From positions 1 to 59,219 of the IMG/VR virus record IMGVR_UViG_3300050011_000072: 59,219 nucleotides of DNA. One strand, written 5' to 3'. Origin of the DNA: a virus. Positions 14,907 through 23,301 of this stretch are shown in pieces (the first letter of the stretch is position 1; every line of letters begins with the position of its first letter). The translations under genes and the position numbers were made by a program. The notes below the pieces were generated by a model, which was given only the letters and a program-made list of their open reading frames with translations, did not search any database and was not told the DNA's origin.

Positions 14907-15791
14907 ATGGCAAACGAAGTAGTGGCAATCAGTGGAAGTACATCGCTCACTGCGATGACAGAGAACGAATTGGTAGATGTTTTGCAGTCCAGCCTTTACC
15001 CTGGCGCGGCACTCAAGAGCATCAAGATGGTAATCGGGTATTGCAAGGCGGCGAATCTCGACCCGATGCAAAAACCGGTCCATATCGTCCCCATGTGGGA
15101 TAAAAATGCGAGGCAGATGCGCGATGTAATTATGCCTGGCGTCGGACTGTACCGCACACAGGCGGCGCGCAGCAATGCGCTTGCCGGAATCAGTGAACCA
15201 GAGTTCGGCCCTGTAGTTGAGTTTGAATTGGACGGTAAAAAATTCAAAGCCCCAGAATGGGCGCGTGTCGTGGTGGATCGGCTATTGCCAAACGGCGCGA
15301 TCGGCAAGTTTTCGGCTGTCGAATACTGGATCGAGAATTACGCGACCGCAGGGAAGGATAGCGAATCGCCTAATGCCATGTGGAAGAAACGTCCGCGCGG
15401 GCAGCTTGGCAAATGCGCCCAGGCACAAGCTCTGCGCACGGCTTTCCCGGAAATGACTGGAAGCGCACCGACTGCCGACGAAATGGAGGGCAAGACATAC
15501 GAAGCGGCAGAGGTCAATATCACGCCAAATCCGGAAGCAAGGCCGGAAATTCCAGAATGCACAGAAGACGCTTTTTCCGAGAATAAACTGAAATGGCGCA
15601 AGACCGTCGAAGACGGAAAGAAAACCGCTGAGTCGTTGCTGGCGATGCTTGGCACTCGCGCCACTTTCAGTGAATCGCAGCGCACGGAAATTCTTTCGTG
15701 GAAAAAAGTGATTGCGGAAGTCATGGAGCAGCCGAAGGAATCGACCGCGAATTTCGATGCCGGCCTTGACGGCGGTTACGTTCCAGAATAA
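14907..15791 (+). CDS. bet: Single-strand annealing protein, Bet/RecT family
   Basis: I prefer ATG 14907, after GGGGGA, to an upstream TTG. The 294-residue protein shows the Bet pattern: YPGAALKSIKMVIGYCKAAN, DPMQKPVHIVPMW, then GVGLYRTQAARSNALAGI and a KCAQAQALRTAFPE motif. It anneals complementary single strands during phage recombination. Its partner exonuclease follows 17 bases downstream. The C-terminal 90 residues are less conserved and probably contact partner proteins. Confidence 0.93.
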   Translation: MANEVVAISGSTSLTAMTENELVDVLQSSLYPGAALKSIKMVIGYCKAANLDPMQKPVHIVPMWDKNARQMRDVIMPGVGLYRTQAARSNALAGISEPEFGPVVEFELDGKKFKAPEWARVVVDRLLPNGAIGKFSAVEYWIENYATAGKDSESPNAMWKKRPRGQLGKCAQAQALRTAFPEMTGSAPTADEMEGKTYEAAEVNITPNPEARPEIPECTEDAFSENKLKWRKTVEDGKKTAESLLAMLGTRATFSESQRTEILSWKKVIAEVMEQPKESTANFDAGLDGGYVPE

Positions 15792-15808
15792 CAAAAAGGG
15801 AAAATTCG

Positions 15809-18001
15809 ATGATTACGCACGAACTAATTCAGGGATCGCCGGAATGGCTGGCATACCGCGCAAACCATTTTAACGCTAGCGATGCGCCGGCCATGATGGG
15901 CGAGTCGATTTACAAGACGCGCACGCGGTTGATGCACGAAATGCATACCGGAATATCGGCTGAAATCGATGACGCAACACAATCTCTATTCAATGATGGG
16001 CACCGATTCGAGGCGTCTGCCCGCCCGCTTGCCGAAAAATTAATCGGCGACGACCTATACCCTGTTACCGGGTCGAACGGAAAGTTTTCGGCATCGTTCG
16101 ACGGCTTGACGATGGATGATTCGACGGCGTTTGAACACAAGAGCCTGAATGATGAACTGCACACTTTGATGGTAGATGGATTTGATGGAGCTGATCTTCC
16201 ACTCATGTATCGAATCCAGATGGAGCAGCAATGCCTTGTGTCGGGTGCTGATCGCGTCCTATTCATGGCGTCAAAATGGTCTGGCGATGAATTGGTTGAA
16301 GAGCGCCATTGTTGGTATAATTCAAACGGATTTTTGCGCGCCGAGATTATTGCCGGTTGGGAGCAATTTGAAAAAGACCTTGCCGAATATACCCCAGTCG
16401 AAGTTATCGCGCCCGTCGTCGCGACACCAACTAAAGACCTACCTGCGCTGTCGATTCAGGTCAACGGCTCAATCAGCCTAATTTCCAATCTTGACCGTTT
16501 CGGAGTCATGCTTAACGAGTTTATCAAAGGCATTAATCAGAAGCCAAACGATGATCAAGGCTTTGCCGATGCCGATGCAGCTTGCAAGACGTTGCAGAAG
16601 GCCCAGGACGCACTGGAAGCCGCTGAAGCCAATGCGCTGACCCAAACATCAAGCATTGACGATATGCGCCGCACGGTGAAGCTGTACACTGACACGGCCA
16701 GAGTAACACGGCTTGCCCTTGAAAAAGTCGTCAAGGCTCGTAAGGAATCAATTCGCGTCGAAATCGTCACCGAAGGGAAATTGAAGTTCGCCGACCATAT
16801 CGCGGCGCTGAATATGCGCCTCGGCAAGCCTTATATGCCGGTCGTAGCGGCTGACTTCGGCGGCGTCATCAAGAGCTTGCGGACGATCGCATCGGTTCGC
16901 AATGCCGTCGATACCGAGCTGGCCCGCGTCAAGATCGAATCGAATGCCATTGCCGACAAGATAGACATCAATCTCAAGTGCTTGCACGAACAAGTAAAAG
17001 ACCATGCTTTCCTGTTCGCCGATACCGGTGTCATTGTCATGAAAGAAAATGCCGACCTGATTTTATTAGTCAAGTCGCGCATTGATGATCACACTAAAGC
17101 GGAAGCAGAAAAAGCCGATGCATTGCGGGCGCAGACTCAAAAGGAAGAGGAAGTCAAGGCGACCGCCAAAGCAGCCAAAGCAGCCAAAGACGCGCAGGAT
17201 AAAGCAGATGAAGAGGCGCGCGTGAAGGCGCAGGCAGAGGAGATTGCATTTATGCGCAAGGAACTGGAAGCGCAGCGCATTGCCAACCAGATCGCCGCCA
17301 AGGAAGCGGCGGACAAAGCTGCTGCCGCATGGCAGGCAGAGCGAGTAGCGCAAGAGGCTGAACTTGCTGCCGAACGCGCTGAAGCGGCCAGGTTGCAGGC
17401 TATTGAGGATGAGCGACGGCGTATTAACGACCTTGACATTGAGCGCCAACAAGCGGCGGTCCGTGCGGAATATGCCGAAATTGAAAAGAAAATGGTGATT
17501 GAGCGCGCAGAGATTGCCGAAGCCCAGGCCCGTATCGACGCGCACAATGCGGCAGCGGCCAAAGTTGAAGAACATCGGCGCGCTGTAGCGGAACGTACAG
17601 CCGCACTACAACGCGAAGCCGATCATCCGTCTCAATATGAGACTTCGCTTATTCCTGATTCGCAGAAAGTCACCTGTGAATACTGCGATGGCACTGGCGA
17701 TGTACACGGTATTGATGGCGAATGGCGCGGCAGATGCTATGCATGCGATGCGCTCGCTAAACCTGTACGCCTGCGCAAACCGATGAAGCAAACCGATGAA
17801 GCGCCGCCCGTCTTAATCAACCTCGGGCGCATCAATGCCATCCTGAACGGACCGACAGTATCGTCGGAATTTCTTGCGGCAAAAGGGTTCATCGCGATCC
17901 AGCAAAAGAATGCTAAGATGTATCGCCAATCCGACGTCGGTGCAATTTGCGGCGCCATCGTATGGCACATTCAGGCTGTCATTTTGGAGAATAAATCATG
18001 A
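15809..18001 (+). CDS. YqaJ-type recombination exonuclease with long coiled coil and zinc ribbon
   Basis: Residues 1-200 carry the YqaJ/lambda-exonuclease-like nuclease: QGSPEWLAYRANHFNASDAP at 8-27, an acidic residue in SFDGL (Asp98) and the FEHKS motif (E109-x-K111). Residues about 225-430 resemble the DUF1351 type of region found after such nucleases. A very long Ala/Glu/Lys coiled coil runs from about 430 to 610. CEYC...CYAC at about 623-646 looks like a zinc ribbon. At 730 residues it is much longer than a bare nuclease. It degrades one strand of duplex ends to load the adjacent Bet protein. Confidence 0.88.
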   Translation: MITHELIQGSPEWLAYRANHFNASDAPAMMGESIYKTRTRLMHEMHTGISAEIDDATQSLFNDGHRFEASARPLAEKLIGDDLYPVTGSNGKFSASFDGLTMDDSTAFEHKSLNDELHTLMVDGFDGADLPLMYRIQMEQQCLVSGADRVLFMASKWSGDELVEERHCWYNSNGFLRAEIIAGWEQFEKDLAEYTPVEVIAPVVATPTKDLPALSIQVNGSISLISNLDRFGVMLNEFIKGINQKPNDDQGFADADAACKTLQKAQDALEAAEANALTQTSSIDDMRRTVKLYTDTARVTRLALEKVVKARKESIRVEIVTEGKLKFADHIAALNMRLGKPYMPVVAADFGGVIKSLRTIASVRNAVDTELARVKIESNAIADKIDINLKCLHEQVKDHAFLFADTGVIVMKENADLILLVKSRIDDHTKAEAEKADALRAQTQKEEEVKATAKAAKAAKDAQDKADEEARVKAQAEEIAFMRKELEAQRIANQIAAKEAADKAAAAWQAERVAQEAELAAERAEAARLQAIEDERRRINDLDIERQQAAVRAEYAEIEKKMVIERAEIAEAQARIDAHNAAAAKVEEHRRAVAERTAALQREADHPSQYETSLIPDSQKVTCEYCDGTGDVHGIDGEWRGRCYACDALAKPVRLRKPMKQTDEAPPVLINLGRINAILNGPTVSSEFLAAKGFIAIQQKNAKMYRQSDVGAICGAIVWHIQAVILENKS

Positions 18002-18378
18002 GCTTTGACGAACAACCAGATGCACCATTGCACGGTGAATGTGAGGCTGAAATTCATCGACTCGAAGCGCAGGTAAAGATGCTGCGTGATTGCATCGCAT
18101 ACACCGAATCGGCGTACAGGCTGAATGTTGTAAAAGATGATGGCCCAAGTTCAACACTGGAAAACATGCAAAGAGCACTTGCCGCAACCGAGCCAGATAC
18201 CGAAAATGCCAAAGCCGATAGTGTTGTATTGGCTGGCAGCATTGAAACACGCGTGTTCACGAGCGGCGGCGGCGGTGCAGGTGCTACCGCATTGACCGGC
18301 GGCGCAGGATACGGCGGCGGCGGTTTCCCTTGGTCTGTAGGTGCCAGCGTTGGCGATGGCGGGAGGAATGGGAAATGA
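17998..18378 (+). CDS. Hypothetical protein with Gly-rich tail, 126 aa
   Basis: An N-terminal coiled-coil segment (ECEAEIHRLEAQVKMLRDCI) is followed by a Gly-rich tail with GGGGAGATALTGGAGYGGGG. Coupled by ATGA overlap to the exonuclease and, at its end, to the next gene. No enzymatic role is visible. Confidence 0.55.
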   Translation: MSFDEQPDAPLHGECEAEIHRLEAQVKMLRDCIAYTESAYRLNVVKDDGPSSTLENMQRALAATEPDTENAKADSVVLAGSIETRVFTSGGGGAGATALTGGAGYGGGGFPWSVGASVGDGGRNGK

Positions 18379-18923
18379 AAACTGAAGCTAAAATTATTCT
18401 TGAGACATCGCCTGATGCCGCAAGCATTAAGACGGTGACCGGGTGGGTGGCAAGCAATGGCCGATTCTGGGGCGATGATGAACGCATGGCACGATACGAT
18501 GGCAGCACGCATCGGACTTGCGAGTGCGGCGAGCTAGTTGAGCAACGCAGCTATTGCCATGCATGCCGCAGAGCGAAGGAGCTTGCCAAGTTCGCCGCCA
18601 TGGAGCGCAGGCCGTGGGATGGTGTGAGCATGATCTATTCCTACGCGCTAGATAGGTATTTTCGGGATACCAATGACGTGATTGATTTTTGCCATGATGA
18701 GGAAGTCACCCCGGCAGACTTGCGCTTGATTTTGTGCGAGCCGACGTTCGCACGGGAAATAGATGAAAGCGAACATTTTAGCGATGATCTACCGGAAGAT
18801 GGCGACGTTCCGGCCGATCTGGTCGATGCGTTTGAGGCGCTCAATAAAGTGATACGTGAGTGCAAAACGCCGTTATCATGGTTTCCCGGTAAATTCGCGC
18901 TTGATCTGGATGGCATTGAATAA
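18375..18923 (+). CDS. Conserved phage zinc-finger-like protein, 182 aa
   Basis: Start set at ATG 18375, which overlaps the previous stop. The protein contains TVTGWVASNGRFWGDDERMA followed by a Cys cluster CECGELVEQRSYCHACRRAK, resembling a common phage hypothetical with a treble-clef-like zinc site. An acidic C-terminal domain follows. It is the last rightward gene and converges on the lysis cassette with no spacer. Confidence 0.7.
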   Translation: MKTEAKIILETSPDAASIKTVTGWVASNGRFWGDDERMARYDGSTHRTCECGELVEQRSYCHACRRAKELAKFAAMERRPWDGVSMIYSYALDRYFRDTNDVIDFCHDEEVTPADLRLILCEPTFAREIDESEHFSDDLPEDGDVPADLVDAFEALNKVIRECKTPLSWFPGKFALDLDGIE

Positions 18924-19007
18924 TCAATCCGGCGCATCTTTCCGTTTCTGCCGATAGTCTATCTTGCCGGTCCAGAACTGAATCCAGAAGTTGAGGAACA
19001 TCATCAT
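18924..19007 (-). CDS. 27-residue peptide at the end of the lysis cassette
   Basis: ATG 19007 overlaps the lipase stop (ATGA). The peptide begins MMMFLNFWIQFWTGKIDYR, an aromatic hydrophobic stretch followed by a charged tail. It could lie on the membrane. It is supported only by coupling. Confidence 0.4.
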   Translation of the reverse strand: MMMFLNFWIQFWTGKIDYRQKRKDAPD

Positions 19008-19657
19008 ATTTTCCCCAATTGCGTATCGCGCCACTTCATCAATCCCGGCATGACCGCAGCAAGCATGTGGTCGTCGAACGGGTCAATCCCTGGCGCCTGA
19101 TTATTCAGTTCGATCATGGTTTCTCGAATGTGCCGCCAAAGCAGAATATGCAGCGGCACGTCGACCACAGGGTCGCGCGCGTTGCTGAAGCTGTAGATCG
19201 TTTTGATTATCGAATTGACCAGATCGGCGTAGCCTTGATATCCTGGACGGGGCGTTTCGAGCATCACAAGCATGTCCACCGGCAAGCCTGCTTTGGCCGC
19301 CATGACTGCCATCAATGATGCATGGGGAGATCCGAGCGAGTGGCCGACGAATGCCGCGCCTTGCGGTATTTTCGGCTTAAGCCATGCCCACGCATCCTGA
19401 TATCCTTCTGTAAAGCCGAAGTGCATCGTAACGCCTAGCTCAGGCATGTAGAATGGTATCGCCGTGACGTCGTCAATGAAATCCCGTGCGTCGTTACTGC
19501 CGGCACAAGCGACGATAGGACGGCCCCATTCAGTAATTCCAAGGCCGAGATTGAAGGTGTCGGACGAATAGTAATCGGTGAATGAAACCGATTTAGCGTC
19601 GTAGGCTTGGGTGGCGAATAGCCCAAGTTGCCATACTTTTTCGGCTTCAGGTATCAT
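19004..19657 (-). CDS. Class-3 lipase-like alpha/beta hydrolase in lysis cassette
   Basis: The 217-residue protein has the lipase nucleophile elbow GHSLGS (Ser107), candidate Asp162 in NARDPV and His197 in DDHML, completing a triad. It also has two lipase-3 hallmarks: GSNDARDFIDDV at 53-64 and MHFGFTEGYQDAW at 78-90. No signal peptide is seen, so a holin or other route is needed if it acts outside the cytoplasm. It lies downstream of endolysin, small membrane protein and lipoproteins, so it may attack membrane lipids at lysis. An esterase acting on another substrate is the alternative. Confidence 0.82.
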   Translation of the reverse strand: MIPEAEKVWQLGLFATQAYDAKSVSFTDYYSSDTFNLGLGITEWGRPIVACAGSNDARDFIDDVTAIPFYMPELGVTMHFGFTEGYQDAWAWLKPKIPQGAAFVGHSLGSPHASLMAVMAAKAGLPVDMLVMLETPRPGYQGYADLVNSIIKTIYSFSNARDPVVDVPLHILLWRHIRETMIELNNQAPGIDPFDDHMLAAVMPGLMKWRDTQLGKI

Positions 19658-20067
19658 TTTGCCGACGCAGGCAAGACGTTCGGAATAATGCTTGCTGCGG
19701 CGGCGCCGGAAATGGCTGGAATTGGCAAATTTACCGCTCCTACGCCCGTGGTGGTGGTCGGCGCCGAACCGCCCAAGTTCGGCGTCTTAATCTGCGCCCC
19801 CTGAATCATCGTCATGGCATTCGTTGTCGCGCTTGACTTGACACACATCTTTTCAATGCCCTGCTGATACTGGACCGGCGATTGTACGATGTCATACCAC
19901 GGTGTCATGCAGAGCGCGAAAACCTTGGCGTTCAGGACATTCTGACCGGCGGCAATCTGATTCGTTGCGATGTTTGACTCGTACCCGGCTATAGCAGTAT
20001 TGGCTACCGTACCGCAGCCGGTCAGCGCGGCGCAGGCCAATAGTACATAAATTAGTGTGCGTTTCAA
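19654..20067 (-). CDS. Lipoprotein, 137 aa
   Basis: A signal peptide MKRTLIYVLLACAALTGC ends in the lipobox LTGC, so Cys18 should be lipidated and the protein anchored in an envelope membrane. The mature part is Ala/Thr-rich with Cys residues in FALCMTPWYDI and KMCVKSS. It sits among lysis genes and may be a spanin-like component, though it is longer than typical Rz1. Confidence 0.75.
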   Translation of the reverse strand: MKRTLIYVLLACAALTGCGTVANTAIAGYESNIATNQIAAGQNVLNAKVFALCMTPWYDIVQSPVQYQQGIEKMCVKSSATTNAMTMIQGAQIKTPNLGGSAPTTTTGVGAVNLPIPAISGAAAASIIPNVLPASAK

Positions 20068-20076
20068 GTGTTGCTC

Positions 20077-20316
20077 CTATTTGTGATGTACTTCAAATTG
20101 ATCGCCGCAATGCTCGCGGTCCACATGCGATTCACACCAATTTCGGTGTTCATCGGTTCGCAATGGCGGTTCATCGGCATCCAGCACGATAGCCCCGACG
20201 ATTGCCGCGCCTTCAGCGATCGCGCCCAGGTCGTCAAGCGTAGCTTGTTCGCCAGGAGTCATGTTTGCGCAGCCGGTGAGCATCCATATTGCCGACGCCA
20301 GGAAAATGGTTTTCAC
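20077..20316 (-). CDS. Small lipoprotein, 79 aa
   Basis: The start is GTG 20316, after an AGGGAG ribosome site and overlapping the previous stop (GTGA). KTIFLASAIWMLTGCANM is a lipoprotein signal with lipobox LTGC. The mature part is acidic and ends with a His/Cys-rich tail. A role as the outer-membrane partner of a spanin pair is possible, but no cognate Rz is clear. Confidence 0.65.
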   Translation of the reverse strand: MKTIFLASAIWMLTGCANMTPGEQATLDDLGAIAEGAAIVGAIVLDADEPPLRTDEHRNWCESHVDREHCGDQFEVHHK

Positions 20317-20483
20317 TGTGGACTCCCTAACATATTGACAGACAGGCCGGTGAGGGCCATTTTGAGCAGCGTTTTGATCTCTGCGCCCCCGTCCGCTGCT
20401 TTTGGTGGGAAGTATTCGAGCAGCATCCATGCGACGAGCATGAGCAGCGCCGCGGCGAGTTTGGCAATGAGTATCGGATTCAT
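20313..20483 (-). CDS. Putative holin-like membrane protein, 56 aa
   Basis: The frame starts at ATG 20483, overlapping the protease stop (ATGA), and ends overlapping the lipoprotein GTG. It begins MNPILIAKLAAALLMLVAWMLL, a clear membrane helix, with a second weaker hydrophobic stretch (LKMALTGLSVNMLG). Size and position suit a small holin or anti-holin. This is inference from context. Confidence 0.55.
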   Translation of the reverse strand: MNPILIAKLAAALLMLVAWMLLEYFPPKAADGGAEIKTLLKMALTGLSVNMLGSPQ

Positions 20484-21826
20484 GCCAATACCCCGACTGC
20501 GTGATCTTGCATATAGGCCAAATCCTTCGCGCCGGCGCCGGCCACAATCGACGTCTGTAGCCAGCTATTCATCCATGCGACGAAAATGGATAGACCAGGT
20601 GCCGCAGGGATGCGCCCGAAGTAGGTTTGAAACACCCAAGTCACTACCTGCGCGAGCGTTGATACTTCGGTCGGCGGCGTGTAGGCGGTTGATGGCGCCC
20701 ACCCCGGCGCGGCCATGAATGCCAAGTCGCCAGCGCCAGCACTCGATACGATTTGCGCTTTCACGGCGGCAATCACAGCGTTGGCGAAAAGTGTTTGACC
20801 GCCTGGATTCGGCATACGGCCGAAATTATCGACAAACACGTATTGCACGGCTTGGTCAACCGTGCTTGCGCTTGTCGGCGGCGATAGATGTGTGGTCAAG
20901 TCAGGGCCAAGTGGACCGTTGATCACTACGCCGTTGTTCGTTACTTGCGTGACGACAAATGCAGCCGTGCAATCGCTGATAATGGCAATTGAAGCCCAAA
21001 AGAACCCTTGCTCACCCCACGCGGCGCCCCATGAATTTTGAATCTTGAAGCAGGGCGTTGCGTTGCCAGTGATCGGGTCGGTGACAGTTTCGTATCCGAC
21101 GATTCGCACACTGTGGCCGCCGATCTGGCTACCTGGATTTTGCGAACTTCCCATCGGATAATAAATCTGGCCGGCCTTCATGGTTTCAATCTGTTCGCCG
21201 ACAAGGAAATCAGCGTTGACCGCATAACCTTTGGCGAGCGCGTACATCAACCAGAATTGTTGCACCTCGTAAGTTTGCCACGAGATGAACGTCATCGGAT
21301 ATTTGGCCGGCGGCACAGGATAGTAACAACTTGTCAAAATTTTCTCAAACCCGGTAATCGTGGTATTCAGCGCCGCCGTGTATGCGGCAGTAGGCGGCAC
21401 GGCTTCGGTCAGCGTTGCATCGGTGCTAGGCCATAGCGATTCAGGGCATGAGCCGAAATATCCGGCCGCCAGCAATGCCGCCTCGGTCGTGCTGCCGGTA
21501 TCTGTCGTTGGAGGCGCCCCAAACAGGATTGTGCGCGAATTGTAATAATTGAAAAATGCCGACTGTACAGAGAAGTCAGGGCCATCGGTGCCAGGCGTCG
21601 CTTGCGCTTCCATGCCGAGGTATGCTTCGATGTTCTCGGTCAGGTCTTCCGCTGTACACATTCCGACGGTAAATTGATTTGAGATCGGCACATAGTCCAA
21701 TGTGCTTAGATCGACCGATGCCGGCAACTGTGCCGTGTAGTCAATTTTGAATATCGGATAGGTGCCGCCGCATACCGGCAATGGTTGTGTCAGTTTCGGC
21801 GGATTGAGTGCTAGATTGAATTTCAT
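20480..21826 (-). CDS. Papain-like (C1) cysteine protease with C-terminal repeats
   Basis: The 448-residue protein carries the C1 peptidase triad. Gln51 and Cys57 lie in NQFTVGMCTAE with the correct six-residue spacing, His238 in GGHSVRIVGY, and Asn264 in IQNSWGAAWGEQGFF. Residues about 315-445 hold two similar 55-residue segments (QYVFVDNFGRMPNPGG and TWVFQTYFGRIPAAPG) that resemble DUF4214-type modules. It is coupled by ATGA to the endolysin upstream and the small membrane protein downstream. No export signal is visible. It may degrade host envelope proteins at lysis or be a virion-associated protease. Confidence 0.85.
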   Translation of the reverse strand: MKFNLALNPPKLTQPLPVCGGTYPIFKIDYTAQLPASVDLSTLDYVPISNQFTVGMCTAEDLTENIEAYLGMEAQATPGTDGPDFSVQSAFFNYYNSRTILFGAPPTTDTGSTTEAALLAAGYFGSCPESLWPSTDATLTEAVPPTAAYTAALNTTITGFEKILTSCYYPVPPAKYPMTFISWQTYEVQQFWLMYALAKGYAVNADFLVGEQIETMKAGQIYYPMGSSQNPGSQIGGHSVRIVGYETVTDPITGNATPCFKIQNSWGAAWGEQGFFWASIAIISDCTAAFVVTQVTNNGVVINGPLGPDLTTHLSPPTSASTVDQAVQYVFVDNFGRMPNPGGQTLFANAVIAAVKAQIVSSAGAGDLAFMAAPGWAPSTAYTPPTEVSTLAQVVTWVFQTYFGRIPAAPGLSIFVAWMNSWLQTSIVAGAGAKDLAYMQDHAVGVLA

Positions 21827-22308
21827 GCTAAAGAACCCCCTGCTGTTGTGTAAGCGGCCTGCAGCATCGCCAGCGTATTCTCATGCTGCTGGTAGTTGTT
21901 GCCAGGGAGCGATGCCCACCGACTGCTGCACTTTTGGATTGCCGATGCAAGATTGCCAGCGTTGATGTCAGTAATCGCGCCGCACTCATGGAGTAGCTGC
22001 ACGGCTATCCTATCCTGGCTTTCAGGGCCGAAGTCTGGAAGGTGCAAAACTTCGATGTAGGCGACGGCGTATTTATGGAGGATCTGATACCGGCCGGCCG
22101 CCGTACTGTTGCACTGCCGATTTAAGACGTTTGGCGGCACGGAATAATCAGTAAAAAGTATCGGATGCCCCGCAGTGCTTCCGACCAGCACGTTATAGCC
22201 ATCGTCGGATACGGCAAGCAGCGCCGCCCCAATTTCAGATACGGCGATCATATCGAGGAATGCCGCTATATTGGCGCTCCCGAGTTGCGCCGCTGTTGAT
22301 CGCGTCAT
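21823..22308 (-). CDS. Endolysin, phage lysozyme/muramidase
   Basis: Start set at ATG 22308, overlapping the previous stop. The 161-residue protein matches phage muramidases of the GH24/GH104 type: NIAAFLDMIAVSE with a candidate catalytic Glu25, GYNVLVGS, LFTDYS, STAAGRYQIL and a C-terminal WASLPGNNYQQHE block. The usual SEG is SEI here. It cleaves peptidoglycan glycan strands at lysis. It has no signal sequence, so it depends on a holin. Confidence 0.9.
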   Translation of the reverse strand: MTRSTAAQLGSANIAAFLDMIAVSEIGAALLAVSDDGYNVLVGSTAGHPILFTDYSVPPNVLNRQCNSTAAGRYQILHKYAVAYIEVLHLPDFGPESQDRIAVQLLHECGAITDINAGNLASAIQKCSSRWASLPGNNYQQHENTLAMLQAAYTTAGGSLA

Positions 22309-22622
22309 AAATGCGCCCAATGTCCAGTAGTCCATCCAATGCCGAGCATGGCAAGCATCTTCAGCAATTCAAACAGGGTGCTGCCGATGAACCCGCTTTG
22401 TTGCGCGATGTGAGCATCGAACTTGGTCCACAACATTTCGAGGCTCTTTTTCTCCGTCATGGAGTCTTGCTCAAGCAGGGAAATGCGCTGATTGCTTTCG
22501 ACTAGCTTTTGATACGATAGCGTTAAACTTCTCTGATCGTCAACCATTTGACCGAACGCCTTTTCAAAAGACTGAAACCGCTCATCGAGCCGCGCAAATG
22601 CAATTTCTATTGGTTCTGGCAT
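22305..22622 (-). CDS. Coiled-coil protein with C-terminal membrane helix, holin-associated
   Basis: The 105-residue protein has a long heptad-rich region (EIAFARLDERFQSFEKAFGQ to about residue 65) and a C-terminal hydrophobic span (FELLKMLAMLGIGWTTGHWA). The order resembles XhlA-type lysis proteins, which anchor to the membrane next to holin and endolysin. It immediately precedes the endolysin and overlaps it by four bases. AGGA supports the start. Confidence 0.65.
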   Translation of the reverse strand: MPEPIEIAFARLDERFQSFEKAFGQMVDDQRSLTLSYQKLVESNQRISLLEQDSMTEKKSLEMLWTKFDAHIAQQSGFIGSTLFELLKMLAMLGIGWTTGHWAHL

Positions 22623-22760
22623 TTTCTATCCTGATTTTTGTGGATTATTTTTTGCTGATTATAGCGGCTATTTATGCGATTACTTCGGATTGCTGGTAGG
22701 TCTTGCGGCGGTCTTCTGCTGGCGTCATGTGGGAGTCTCGTTTGAATAGTCGCGGTATGC

Positions 22761-22782
22761 AATAAAAACCCGCCGTAGCGGG
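22761..22782 (-). terminator. Rho-independent terminator (leftward)
   Basis: On the minus strand CCCGC-TACG-GCGGG is followed by TTTTTATT. It ends transcription from the zinc-ribbon gene at 22804-23223. The remaining bases 22623-22760 hold no convincing gene. Confidence 0.8.
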
Positions 22783-22803
22783 ATGATTTGTGAATATTTT
22801 TAG

Positions 22804-23223
22804 TTACCGTTTAACTGGCGTAAGCACTCGATCTTCAGACCATCCGTTTTTTATTCGAGAATATAAAGTGTTGACTGCTATACCTGTTCGCGCAGCCCAT
22901 TGGCTGACAGTCATAATTTCGCCAAAAAACTCAAAAAAATGACTGCTTTGTTTATTATTTACCTGTTGATCATTGGCTGTGATGCCGCGATACTTTCCAT
23001 CTATAAGAGACTGAGCAATACTGCGTTTCCCAATATCCTTACGCCAACACCCGCACGATTTTATTTTTCCATCTCGCAAATCAGCACAATTGACTGTTTT
23101 CTCGGCGCCACACTCGCATCGACAATGCACCTGTGCAATACCGTATTTATTTTTAGTGGGTCCGCTGATAACGGATAATTTTTCAAAACGTGCGCCGATT
23201 GGCGTAGAATCACTGACAGCCAT
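22804..23223 (-). CDS. Zinc-ribbon/HTH DNA-binding protein, homing-associated type
   Basis: AAGGAG precedes ATG 23223. Residues about 32-62 have CRCECGAEKTVNC and KSCGCW, a zinc ribbon common in phage selfish DNA-binding proteins. The C-terminal MTVSQWAARTGIAVNTLYSR is a helix-turn-helix. No nuclease core is visible, so it may be a nuclease-less relative of homing proteins. It has its own terminator and sits between tail and lysis genes. Confidence 0.72.
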   Translation of the reverse strand: MAVSDSTPIGARFEKLSVISGPTKNKYGIAQVHCRCECGAEKTVNCADLRDGKIKSCGCWRKDIGKRSIAQSLIDGKYRGITANDQQVNNKQSSHFFEFFGEIMTVSQWAARTGIAVNTLYSRIKNGWSEDRVLTPVKR

Positions 23224-23254
23224 TGTTTGCTCCTTGTAAGCGGATGGTGGTTAG

Positions 23255-23288
23255 AAAGCCGCTCGGTGTTTGCGCAACGAGCGGCTTT
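23255..23288. terminator. Bidirectional terminator hairpin
   Basis: AAAGCCGCTCG (23255-23265) pairs perfectly with CGAGCGGCTTT (23278-23288) around a 12-base loop. Plus-strand T-tract is TTTTGTTATTTT; minus-strand tail is TTTCTAA. It separates the HNH gene from the zinc-ribbon gene. Confidence 0.8.
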
Positions 23289-23301
23289 TGTTATTTTACT
23301 C

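Noticed and set aside
22672-22728. 18-codon leftward frame before the lysis cassette
   Set aside because: Too short and lacks a good ribosome site.
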